Source: Chiua virens
Lineage: Eukaryota; Basidiomycota; Agaricomycetes; Boletales; Boletaceae
Assembly (NCBI GenBank): GCA_019787685.1
Contig: JAHNUO010000007.1
Span: 1,302,001-1,366,000 of the forward strand
Length of the DNA: 64,000 nucleotides
Direction: 5' to 3'
In this document: piece by piece, positions 12,085 through 22,778 of the stretch
Layout: each line of letters starts with the position of its first letter
Numbering within the stretch: position 1 is the first letter of the stretch
The notes under the pieces: model-generated
Seen by the model: the letters and a program-made list of their open reading frames with translations, nothing else
The model's database searches: none
Told to the model about the DNA's origin: nothing
Translations under genes and position numbers: made by a program

Positions 12085-12969
12085 TCGAGAGTGTCGGTCA
12101 TCTCCGGAGATAATTTGAAAGTAAACGCGGAGAGAAAATGCGGAGAAGCTGTTTTTCCTCTATGTATTCATGGAGGACATGTACCGATACGATTGACACG
12201 TGGAAATGATATCAGGCAGAACAGGCAGAACGAATGGAAGACACTGAGCGCATCCAAGTCTTCATTCTGAAAATGCAATCTGGCTTGTAGTCGTGGAAAA
12301 GCCTGGGCCCTGCAACTTCTGAGGCTACAAGTGGTTACGTACACGAGGAGCTGCCCCGGATAAAAGTGTATGGACCGTGTTGACGATGAACGTCTTCAAG
12401 ATCATGGAATACCAGAGCCGAAGCAAGGAGACTGACGTTTTTCTTTCCTCCAGGTTACCTGCTTCCAGCTTGTGCTTCTGGTATGTGGGATGGGTCAGAA
12501 AACCACCGTATTTTTGTAATCACTCACTCATCTCGGCCATATGTACCAAATGATATCTATAGCAATTGTATTATGTCCGTTTAATATGACATAGGCTAGA
12601 TCCATTTACAACCGGTGGAACCAGGTAGTTAGACGTACAGCACAGCAAGCTTCCGACCATGAGAAGTCGTAGAATGATGTCATTTGAAGGCAAGAATTTC
12701 ATGCGCCCCACTTGGCTTTCCGCTCTATAAATGATCCAACTGGTACTGCTAGTATACATAAACTGGAATGCGGGCATCGTCACTATCGTAATAAAGGTAG
12801 TAAAACAAAGAAAAATTGGATACAGACAGAACACAGGATAACACGAGAGCAAGCAGAAGAAACTACACAGAAATAAGCCACAGACAAATAGGACAGAATC
12901 AAATACAAATACAGATGCGTCGTAACAAGTAAACATGACGAAGACATGATGAAAGCGGAAGGAAAGGTT
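12085..12969. other. Intergenic, convergent 3' flanks
   Basis: The stretch lies between the 3' ends of the MFS gene and the minus-strand zinc-finger gene. It is A-rich toward 12790-12960, which fits 3' untranslated sequence. No gene is supported. Confidence 0.5.
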
Positions 12970-14574
12970 TTAGGAACGGTTGGTTGACGCAGCAATAATG
13001 GGGTATTTGGTCGCTAGATCGTCTTCTGACTCGATTTGTTCGCCTCGGCTTCTCAGTTCCATTTGCAGACGGATGCAAAATTGAATTAATGGGGTTGGCA
13101 CTATGTCAGAACCGTCTATTTCATGACGGTGGCGGAGCTTGAAGATGTCGAACTCGTTGTGGTCAAGGACTGCTTTGTAGAGCTGGTGCAGAGACGCAAT
13201 GTGGCGCTTCAACACATCTCTGCGAGATAGCCTATACGGATCGGGAGACTAAGCGACAGTGGCAAGCTGAGAGACAGACCGGAGAGACTTACGGTTTCTC
13301 ATTGCCCCGTCCAAACATCCTACAGATGAGGCAATACCATTGGCCCTCTTCCGGATCGGGCTTTCTCTTCCGACGCTTTTCTGTGTCTTTCGGGTGTTGA
13401 CTATCATCAGATCGTTTGCGTTTACCACCAACTTGGGAGGGACCGGCGGCACCCATTGGGGGTTGTAAGACTTCAACGGGACTCGGCAGGATTGCAGGTG
13501 ATCCAAATTGTGGCCCGTTTGGCGTGGCCCGGGTTGAAGGAATGCTACTTGCAACCGACGAAGGGGTCGCGAGACCATTTGGTAGGAAATGGATCGACGA
13601 GGGGAGGTTGGCGTCGGCGGGGTAGAATGGCGTAGATAACTCTCCACCTGTGAGTGTTGGCGTGATGTGTGATGACCCTGGCAAACTGGTGCTGGAAGGG
13701 GAGGATAGGGATAGTCCTTCCCTCGGCCCCACGACAGCGTTCATAACAAGCTTCCCAACAGATGTTTCTGATATGGGGCCCAGGGAGTTGCGAAGGGGTT
13801 GGGTCAAAGTCTCGAAAAATCGTCTCTCGTATTCGGCTGTAGTGTGTTTGACATCGGTAGCGGTTGGCTTAACGAGCAGTGTCGGCGGGAGACAGGGATC
13901 TGTGACACCACTAGCGGATGGCTCAGGGAGCAGTGTCAGGAAAGAGGGATCTATGGTGGATGCCGTTGGCCGTTGGCGCCGAAGGAGTGGTGGTGCCGAT
14001 GTCATTGCCGTATAACTCAAGGAAAAAGAGATCCCAGTCCCAGGGGTATATGTCATCACTAGCGGATGGCCCAGTCGCCTCTGGCAGAGAGAGAGGAATA
14101 GTAATTGTGACATCACCAGCGGATGGCTCAGCAGCTGATGGGAGCGAGAGATCAGTAGACTTCGCGACATCGCTAAGTGCAGTCGCAGTTGACGCCGAAG
14201 GAGCTGTGGTGCCAATCACATTGCTAGCAGGCCCCTGTTTTGTTACCTGACGCAAAGCCCATACGGGGGCATCCGCCATGGTTGCCGGATCATAGAGGGA
14301 GCCTAGTACGGGAGGCGAGTATGTTCGTCCAGGGCTTGAGTGAAGCATTGGAACTCGCAAGTGCAACGCCGGGAACAACGCCGGGAAGAGCAGAGGGAAT
14401 GGTGGGTGTAGGGAACAGAGATGAGTTGAAGATTGCCCTTGGTTGTGTGAAGCGCCATGGGTTGGCTGTACCGACAGTCCTGTCGATCGATCGGAGTCGA
14501 GGGGAAAGCACGCGTTGAGACGCGTTGGGACGCGTCGAAGATGAATATTGGGGGATTGGGACTTGTGGAAACAT
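12970..14574 (-). CDS. Ser/Thr/Pro-rich protein with a C-terminal C2H2-like zinc finger
   Basis: I do not recognise the family. The ATG at 14574 opens MFPQVPIPQYSSS, and the coding frame ends at 12970. Most of the protein is low-complexity Ser/Thr/Pro sequence. Near the end a basic run (GKRKRSDD, EKRRKRKPD) resembles a nuclear localisation signal. It precedes WYCLICRMFGRGNEKP and, after a short intron near 13290-13220, RDVLKRHIASLH. The C-x2-C and H-x4-H spacing looks like one C2H2 zinc finger, so a nuclear DNA-binding role is an inference. The N-terminal two-thirds changes frame near 14300 and 13930, so either short introns were missed or there are indels; exon edges there are uncertain. The middle carries a degenerate repeat (separate entry). 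Confidence 0.55.
13840..14180. repeat. Degenerate repeat inside the zinc-finger gene
   Basis: Several imperfect copies share the core ATCAC-TAGCGGATGGCTCAG and nearby GAGAGAGGGATC-like tails, at about 13853, 13908, 14055 and 14114. On the minus strand they encode recurring EPSA-GVT/GDVT segments. Spacing is not constant (about 55-150 bp). Confidence 0.55.
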
Positions 14575-17500
14575 GGTTTGTATGGAATATGAGAAGTGGT
14601 AAGAACGGAGGATAGAGTGAGAGTGGTGGTTCAATGAAGACGGGCTACACTCTTGCTTTATAGCCTGTGCTTTGAATGTGGAGTGAACGTGATTCGTGGT
14701 TTACCCGCTTGACGCACCGCGCGGTGTCAACGCGTTTTCAAAGCTGGTTGCTAGACCCCATAAAGCAGGGAAGTGTTTGCTTCCACCTCGCAAAGCTCTG
14801 CAAAGCAACCTAAACGCCCAAATACGGTACCCATGATCGGTGAAGTGCGACAACGGAGGGATAGACTCCTGTCAACCAGTGCCAATGCTGGTGCTTTGAC
14901 CGACATTGTCCACACTTTTTGGACAGGTCTCTTTCTGACCAATTTTCCACTCTTTGCGGACTCTGGCCCCTGTCAACGTCGGTAACCATATGGTAGCTCC
15001 ACTGTTGTTAAAACTGTGAGCTTCTTCAACGCAACGTTCCCGGGTATTTCCTGCATGTCAACTGGGGACCTACCTCAATCAACAATGAAAAAACAGTCTG
15101 TTGTAGACTTGGTCGAGCTGCTTTGCTTTTCTTCGGGAAAAATAGCGTGTACTGAGTGGGACGCTTGGCTGCGCGGTAACAGTTGTGAGGTTTCCTAAAA
15201 TTGACATGAATGGTCCGGATGCAAAATTTCCCACTCTCGATTGTCCTCGAGATCTCGATCTCAAGGTGGACCACAAGGCACAACAGACGGTAAAGGTTGC
15301 TGGTCTGAATCGTCAGATCAGCGTATTACTTTTCAGTTGAGAGGATACTTACCCAGGAGACCTCACATACAGCATCACCTTCCAACCTCATGAGATTGGG
15401 TAGGCTGTAGTATTCAATCGACGACGGCCCTCACGAGGATGAAAGCTGTTTCTGATCCACCAAACTGCGTCTGCAACGATTTCGAGAGAGAGATTTTGTC
15501 AACAGATTTCTTGTGGATAGCCGCGTCGCACGGTATTACATCGGACCAGCATTTTATGGTCGCCGGGTCAAGCGAAATTCCCTGGCAAGTATCTGGATGG
15601 CATTCCTCACTACCATTCCTCGACATACGCAGCGCGAGCTACCATCATTTGAAAGTCTACCAGCTTGCAGGGTCCATCAGCTCAGCGTGCCGCAGATTGA
15701 GTCTTTCAAGAGTTTCGACACAAGTACCCCTCGTAGAAACTGACACAGATTGACCAGTACTAACCATGATGTATTGTCTTATTCGTATCACGTCGACAGC
15801 ACATAGAGGGATATAGCCCCAAACGACCAATTTCGCCACGAGCTTTATCAATACCAAGAGTTCTCTGGACGCGTCATCCACGCGATTCTCAGGTCATTCG
15901 AACAGTGACCTACCTAAACGGGTGTTCACAATATATGCGCGATACCTGTCCTATACGTTAATGTGAGCAAGAAACACCCACGACCAGGTATGCAAACGAG
16001 CCATACAGATGGCGGCCTCAGCAAGACCTGCCCAGCCTACGCCGAGTAAGCCAGACAGAAGTTGGAGCGACTGGAGGAGCACTGACCCCAATAGAGTATT
16101 ATAAAGACGGTCATGAGATTCGGCGAGGGTGAGTACCCTGGTATGTGCAGCAAACGTAGCAAGCAGTACTGTGCGACGGGGAAGAGGCGAAATAAAGGCA
16201 GGGTGCGTCAAGGCCAATGCCATTACACAGACCACTTATAGTCTGGTCCAGGTGTGTATGCCTCAACCGCTGCAGTCTTGTATTGTGGGGCCTCCTGAGT
16301 GGACCGGCCATTGTCACCTCTGACAATCCGCTGGGTGCTTACTTGGTCGGCCAACTGATTCAAATCACCATAGGTGCTTCTGCTGCTGATTAGTGTTGAT
16401 GTTAGATCTAGATCGACTGCTCTCCAAGTGGCAATGTCGAAAAGCCATGCACCGGTGTGATGGTAACAATGAGCCTCAGATCATGCATTTCAATTTTTTT
16501 GGTCAACATTTACGATCACGTGCCGTCAGCGCTTACTTCACTTGGCAGTGATTCAAAACTTGAACTGAATCTCACATGCGGCTTTAATATGTATGTAGTT
16601 CTGACACGCGTAGCATGGATAATCGTTCATGTGGAGTGGCAGTAACACAACGCCACTATCAATTACTGGTACACCGCGATCCCCCAAAGCATTCTAACGA
16701 AATGAGGATCACAATGCCAAAGAAGGACCAGCAAAAGCTGAGCAATGGTAGGTCATTGAGAGATATTCAACGTCATGACTGGTTAAATAGCGGAAGTCGC
16801 TCAAATCGCTGAGTCGGAACATAGCCATTGCCTATCCGCGTGATTCGGCCGAGAGCCGGATGAGATCAAAAGGCGTGGTCTGACAGTCCCGCTAGTTCGG
16901 AAAAGTGACGGCACAGTGGGAATATTCAATAGTGCCTAGCCAGAGGTTCCAAATCGATCCGTGCTCAAAACCGGGTCCGAAGTGCGTTCTTATTGCTGGA
17001 GGAGTTGTTCTTGAATCTTGTCTTTCGCAACTCTCCGATCATTGATTCTGGTCTGTGCTCTAGATGCGCCTAGTGACCACTGAAAGATGATGCAAAGGAC
17101 GTTCCCGGATCTTGACGCCGCTGCGTAATACGCTGAAATCAGATGTGCGACAAATACGGTCAAGATTGAGAGTTTACCGGTACCTCGTGCTGGTGATCAT
17201 GAGTTTAATTGCCGGTTACCAGAACTAGCTCAAATGGGGTTACATTGTAGCAACATTGTAGCTAGCGCAGCGGAGGCCGGATCTAGAGGTGGCGAGGGCG
17301 TGCGGTGCGGATTGATGCTGATACAAGTATGTTAGTACGAGGACAGAGCGGCGGCGAAGGGTTTTCACTGTACCCGAAAAAGATCAGCGCTTGTTGGCCA
17401 GATTGTGATTAAATAGGTGCGATTCAGAGCCGTCTGAGAAACGTTGGGCGCCGAAGCATGCCGAGGTGGATGAACCCCAAGTTGGAAGAGCTATAGACGC

Positions 17501-17947
17501 TCTATGTCCGCGATCGGTGCTCAAAGTCGTCAGGTTTATGACACTGCGATCCGTCTAGCACGGTGAGCGACCCTGGTTGTAGCTTGCTCACTGCCTACGT
17601 AGATAGAGCTGCATTAAAGTGGTACAGGTTGGCACTGTGGTTCAAGTTGTACAACTGGCACGTGATAGGTAGAGAGTGGAAGCGGGGCTAAGAGCCGACA
17701 ACTCCACTCTTGCGTTTATATAAAATCCGTGCTCATCACTTTTCTCTCTTTTACCTCCACTTTCCATGGGCTGATCACGTTCTTATAGCCTTCCAGTGAC
17801 TCCTGCAATCCTGGCACCCCTACGCCCTCGCAGACGCATGTCACCCTCTGAACAATCCTCTTATAGCTTTCGATAACTAACCCTGAACCACCCATCTTTC
17901 AACTCGACCCATCTTTATTCACTACTCTCTATCATCTTGTTAACATC
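14575..17947. other. Long stretch without a supported gene
   Basis: Minus-strand frames at 15657-15881 and 15951-16235 are hydrophobic and might be exons of a decayed membrane protein, but I could not build a spliced frame through them or recognise a family. From 16400 to about 17700 nothing coding-like is visible. The last 230 bp are the promoter of the kinase gene. Confidence 0.45.
17715..17726 (+). promoter_or_regulatory. TATA box for the dehydrogenase kinase gene
   Basis: TTTATATAAAAT lies about 230 bp upstream of the ATG at 17948, followed by a C/T-rich stretch (near 17740-17760), the usual arrangement of fungal core promoters. Function is inferred from position only. Confidence 0.45.
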
Positions 17948-20141
17948 ATGAGCGCTGCATTTCGAATCTCGAACGCGCTCTGGCAAAAGATCCATCACTT
18001 TGCATCCTTTCCTCAGACTGGCGGTGAGTCATGAGTCATGAGTCCCATTCCCCTTATTGTTCTTCCATCCCTCTTGCACGCGGCAAGCCCCGCCCTCCCG
18101 ATGCGATCCTACACTCGGTATCTCTACGGAAATCGGACCGGTGGACATGATCCGAGGCTTCAGATGCTTTCGCGAAACTGGTACCCCCGCGGAGCTATGT
18201 AGTTGATATTTCCATCCGTTTCTCCCTTTTTTCTCGATCGTTCTCATATCCAGGTGACGCGTACCGAGTACTGACCACGATCATATGTTACAGTGTCCCT
18301 CCAACAAATGGTGCTCTTTGGACAGCACCCTAGTCATGGCACTCTCCTGAAAGCCAGTCATTTTTTAGTCGGTAAGTTGACCTTTCGCAAATCCGATGTC
18401 ATTGCATAACTGACTCTTGTTTCTGTCTCTCCCCCTATATCACGTAATCTTGATCTAGAGGAACTTCCGGTCCGTCTCGCACACCGAGTCAAGGAGCTCG
18501 ATGAACTCCCACATAACCTAAGTGAAATGCCAGTCTATACGTAAAGTTAAGAACTGGTATGCACAGAGCTTTGAGGTGTGTATCCCACGTTGCATTCACC
18601 CTTTTCAAATCCGTCGAGTACGATGTTATTGACATGACGTTCTGTCACCACCCAGGAATTAATTAATTTCCCGCCACTTTCCTTGTCTCCTGCTGCCCGC
18701 CAATCACTGTATGCTCGCTCAGACAAGGAGGACATGAATATCTACCTCCCAGACAGTGTTCCCAACCCGTCTCTTATGCCATCCTATCTCGATGGAGATG
18801 CCGCCGAGAGTGGCCCGACTTATGGTGAGAAAGAGGGTATTGTGCACGGAAGTAGGGCTGGAAATAGCCCTTACAAGGGAAGCGGAAATAGTGGTGGGAA
18901 TGGAGTTTGTGGGCTTCGGAATGGGAACATCAAACTGCGTGTTCCTGTCGAACGCAGGTCGGTTTTTCCCGTGCACGATCTTTAATCTTGAGCTTGATTT
19001 CTAAAGGTGCACATAGATATTACGCCCAAACGCCTTCCCATACCTACCCTCCGGGAGTTCATGATTACAACGCCCGATTTACAAAGACGCTGGAAGCCAT
19101 CAAGCGTCGACACGATCCCACTGTAACCACTGTCGCTCAAGGCGTTCTGGAGTGGCAAAGGGCAAAGGGAATCAAGTCGGGAATGGGAGTGGGGTTGCCT
19201 GCGTATAGGCAAGGCGGAGGTGAAGTGCAGGCGTGGTTGGACAGGTTTTATATGTCACGAATTGGGATAAGGTTCTTAATCGGACAACGTGAGTGGCCTG
19301 TTCTGCTCCTTCGTTCGCGTTGCTGACTTGTGGCAAGACGTGGCATTGAATAACCAGCAACCACACAAGGACTACGTGGGCATCATTTGTACCCAAGCTG
19401 TAAGCTCTGGATTTTATCATAGTCCGAAAATATCTTCCTCACACGCACGGTTTTCCATCGGACAGAATGTACACGATATATTGCAAGAAGCTATCGAAAA
19501 TGCCCGGTTCGTCTGTGAGGAGCATTATGCAATGTTCCGAGGACCGCCGGTACAACTCATTTGCCCTTCCGATCTGACTTTCCCATATGTACCGGGACAT
19601 CTATCTCATATCGTCTTCGAACTGCTCAAGAATTCGCTCAGAGCTGTGGTGGAGAGGTTCGGGCCCGACTACGAAGACCGGTCCGTCGAAGACCCCTCGG
19701 GTTGGGATAAGGGTGGATATCCCCCGATCAAAGTGATCGTGGTTGAGGGGAGTGAAGATATCACAATTAAGATTTCGGATGAAGGAGGTGGCATTCCGAG
19801 GAGCGCAATCCCACTCATTTGGACGTACATGTATACAACGATGGCCGGTCAAACCATCGATCAGGACTTCCAGGTGAGTGATTCTATCAAAAGGGGAAAC
19901 CTGTACTGATCTCGTGACAGGCGGACGACTTCCAAGCGCCGATGGCAGGATTCGGATATGGTCTTCCACTCTCTCGACTGGTGCGTTAACTTTGAGGTCG
20001 TTGCGTTTGAGGTCTGACCATGTTTCTCAGTATGCAAGATACTTTGGTGGTGACCTTCGCCTCATCTCCATGGATGGTTTTGGCACGGATGTGTATATTC
20101 ATTTGAATAAGCTCTCGAGTAGTCGAGAGCCGTTACCTTGA
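17948..20141 (+). CDS. Mitochondrial pyruvate / branched-chain 2-oxoacid dehydrogenase kinase (one frameshift)
   Basis: A mitochondrial protein kinase of the histidine-kinase fold that phosphorylates and switches off the E1 subunit of the pyruvate or branched-chain oxoacid dehydrogenase complex. The N-terminal helical domain is recognised by LASHFLVEELPVRLAHRV-like sequence and VKNWYAQSFE. The ATP-binding fold shows ELLKNSLRAVVE (N box), ISDEGGGIPRS (G1) and GFGYGLPLSRLYARYFGGDL (G2). The ATG at 17948 (MSAAFRISNALWQK) follows a TATA box. Several short introns are present, and translation ends at 20141. At 18541-18544 an extra T between ACG and AAAG breaks the frame just before KVKNWYAQ; no intron can explain it, so an assembly indel is likely. 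Between 18740 and 18960 there is a Gly/Ser-rich segment longer than in many relatives. PDK and BCKDK cannot be separated from sequence alone. Confidence 0.88.
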
Positions 20142-20368
20142 CGCGTTCCCGACATCGTAATGATGGAGGGGGGTAGCTTTGTACATGTAACGCCGGTCGT
20201 CGACACTCGTTTTGATGCACTAGTATATCTTACAATGATATAATGTGTGTTATTTGAATCGACCCCCCTCGACCCCTCATATTTTGGATTATTTGTTTGG
20301 GGTGTCAAGCGAGGGTGCTGTTGTGGTGGAATTGAGTGTAGCCATTTCAAGGTGATTGGCTCTGTGAC

Positions 20369-22540
20369 ATGGACTCGCCAAAACGTGCTGGATCCCCTTC
20401 TTCTTCCTCTGAAACGAAACGTATAAAGCTTACAGTTCCACTAGGACAACAATCACAAGGCGTATCTCCCGTCGACCCGGAAAACGCACCCGGAAAACGC
20501 GCAGAACTCGACCCCATCCAAGGCGGCGAGATTGGCAACATACCGAATGACCCAGACGGAGGCAGTGGAACGGCGACCGGCGAAGGTGCTGCTCCGGGAG
20601 AAGTGCGGGTGCTCAAAGAGGGCGAGGGCGACGAGGATGCGGGCGACGTGTCTATGGGCGAGGTCGCTGACGAAGACGCCGAGTCCGGGGACGACGCTGA
20701 TGACGAAGACCCCGCACAACTCGAAGCGACGCGCCTCAAGCTCGAGGAACAGGCCCGCAAGTACCTCGCAGCCCAGACGCACGACGTCATCATCCCCTCC
20801 TACTCAGCTTGGTTCGACATGTCGACGATTCACCCCGTCGAGCGACGTGCGCTTCCTGAGTTTTTCAATTCGCGGAACCGGTCAAAGGCCCCGTCGATTT
20901 ACAAAGAGTATCGTGACTTTATGATCAACACGTATCGGTTGAGGCCGACAGAGTATTTGACCGTGACGGCGTGTCGACGAAACTTGGCGGGAGACGTGTG
21001 TACTATCATGCGTGTTCACGCGTTTTTGGAGCAGTGGGGGCTTATCAACTATCAGGTACGTTTGGGGGTTTTTCTTGTCTCATAATGACAACTAAAAGGA
21101 CGTCGCAAGATCGACCCAGAACAACGACCGGCTGCGCTCGTTCCTCCATTCACGGGACATTTCCGCGTCATACTCGATACGCCTCGTGGTCTTCAGTCTC
21201 TTCATCCCGGAACACGTCCTTCTAATATCCACCCCACCGCCAATGGGGTACCAAAAAATCAAATGGCATCCTCCCACTTGGGCGTTACACCTGCTGCCAC
21301 AACCCTCGCTTCCCTGGAGCTCCGCAACTCCATCTATCAAACTACTTCTAAAGCTTCCCGTGGACTGAAACCTGCCGAAGCCAAAACGCTCGCAAACGGC
21401 ATTTCCTCGAATGCCAAGGGGAACATGTCGTACCAGTGTGACACCTGTGGAACAGACTGCACCGCACTACGGTATCACAATCTAAAAGTCAAAGACTTTG
21501 AACTCTGTGCGCCGTGTTACCTCGATGGGCGATTCCCCTCCACCATGTTTAGCGGCGACTTTGTCAAGCTGACTGCTGCGCCTCCTGGTGTCGGGCACGG
21601 TGCAGATGATGAATGGACGGACCAGGAGGTGTTGCTGCTGCTCGAGGGTATTGAGATGTATGACGATGACTGGACCGCGATCGAGGATCACGTTGGCACG
21701 CGCACAGCACAACAATGTATACGCAAATTCCTCTCGCTGCCGATCGAGGACCCGTATATTGCAGCGGAGGGGGACCAAGGACCGTTGCGATACGGAAGGA
21801 TTCCGTTCGAGCAGGCGGATAATCCGGTGATGAGTGTGGTAGCCTTTCTCGCTGGCGTGGTCAACCCAGCCGTGGCCGCGGAAGCAGCCAAGACTGCGAT
21901 GCACGTCCTCGCAGAGGGCGGCGCACAAAAAAACGAGGAAGGCGAGAAGGAGGAGGATACCAAGGAGGGTGTAGAGGGGAAAAAAGTCGAAGGGGAGAAC
22001 GTGATGCAACAAGACGTTGCGGACGCCTCGTCTGCACCACCACCACCTAACGGCGACCCTGCGCAGCCAAACACCAACGCGAACGATATGGTCGTCGACG
22101 AGTCCAAGCCCGCCGGACCGAAACTCCCTCATTCACAGGTGACACGTGCAGCGGGGCTCGCACTCAAGTCGTCTGCACGTGCGGCGTCAGCGCTTGCTGA
22201 GGCCGAGGACGCGACGATCAAGAGCACCCTGGCGTCGTTGATCAAGCTGACGTTGACCAAGCTCGAGCTGAAGATGACGGCCTTCGAAGAGCTGGAAGAG
22301 CTGCTCGAGGAGGAACGCAAGAGTTTGGAGAGCACGCGGATGGCGTTGGTGAGCGAGCGGGTGAATTTGAAGCGGATGTTGGACGGGGTGAGGGCCGAGT
22401 TGGGCAAGAATAATGCTGGAGGGGTGGGAAATCTGGGAACGACTGGTCAGGGGACGCCTGTGAGCGAGGTGCCGTCGGGGACGCCGATGGAGGGCGATGT
22501 GGGACCTGTGGGCGATGGTAGTTTCGCGCAGCTGGGCTGA
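20369..22540 (+). CDS. RSC8: SWI/SNF-RSC complex subunit Swi3/Rsc8 (SMARCC type)
   Basis: A core scaffold subunit of SWI/SNF or RSC chromatin remodellers, nuclear. Order of domains: an acidic, low-complexity N-terminus; a SWIRM domain ([23 protein letters not shown] through [16 protein letters not shown]); a ZZ-type zinc finger ([10 protein letters not shown] ... [15 protein letters not shown], from about 21430); a SANT domain ([20 protein letters not shown], then [18 protein letters not shown]); and a C-terminal coiled coil rich in Leu and Glu near 22240-22390. One intron (about 21055-21109) joins NYQ to [14 protein letters not shown]. The 2-exon structure, domain order and length are all typical. 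Whether it belongs to SWI/SNF or RSC, or both, is not decidable here. Its 3' end is 238 bp from the convergent HET gene. Confidence 0.92.
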
Positions 22541-22778
22541 AAAAACTGGAGTGACTATTCGGTGTTATTGCGCTTTTCTTTTTGTGTTGTGCTCTCTCTT
22601 TACTCGCGTGCCCTCTTCTTTTTTACCTTGTGCTATGTGTACGTATCCGCTTTGCGAACGATTAAGTATTCGGACGAGTTAGACGTTGGTTGGCTGCAGC
22701 CGTGCACGACCGAACTTCATGCCGCACAGCATATCCGATACAAATTTAAAATCAAGGGTATACATATCGTGGTACTTG

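Noticed and set aside
13416..14250. Several plus-strand open frames of 70-120 codons
   Set aside because: They are antisense to the Ser/Pro-rich gene and have no family resemblance; low complexity keeps all frames open.
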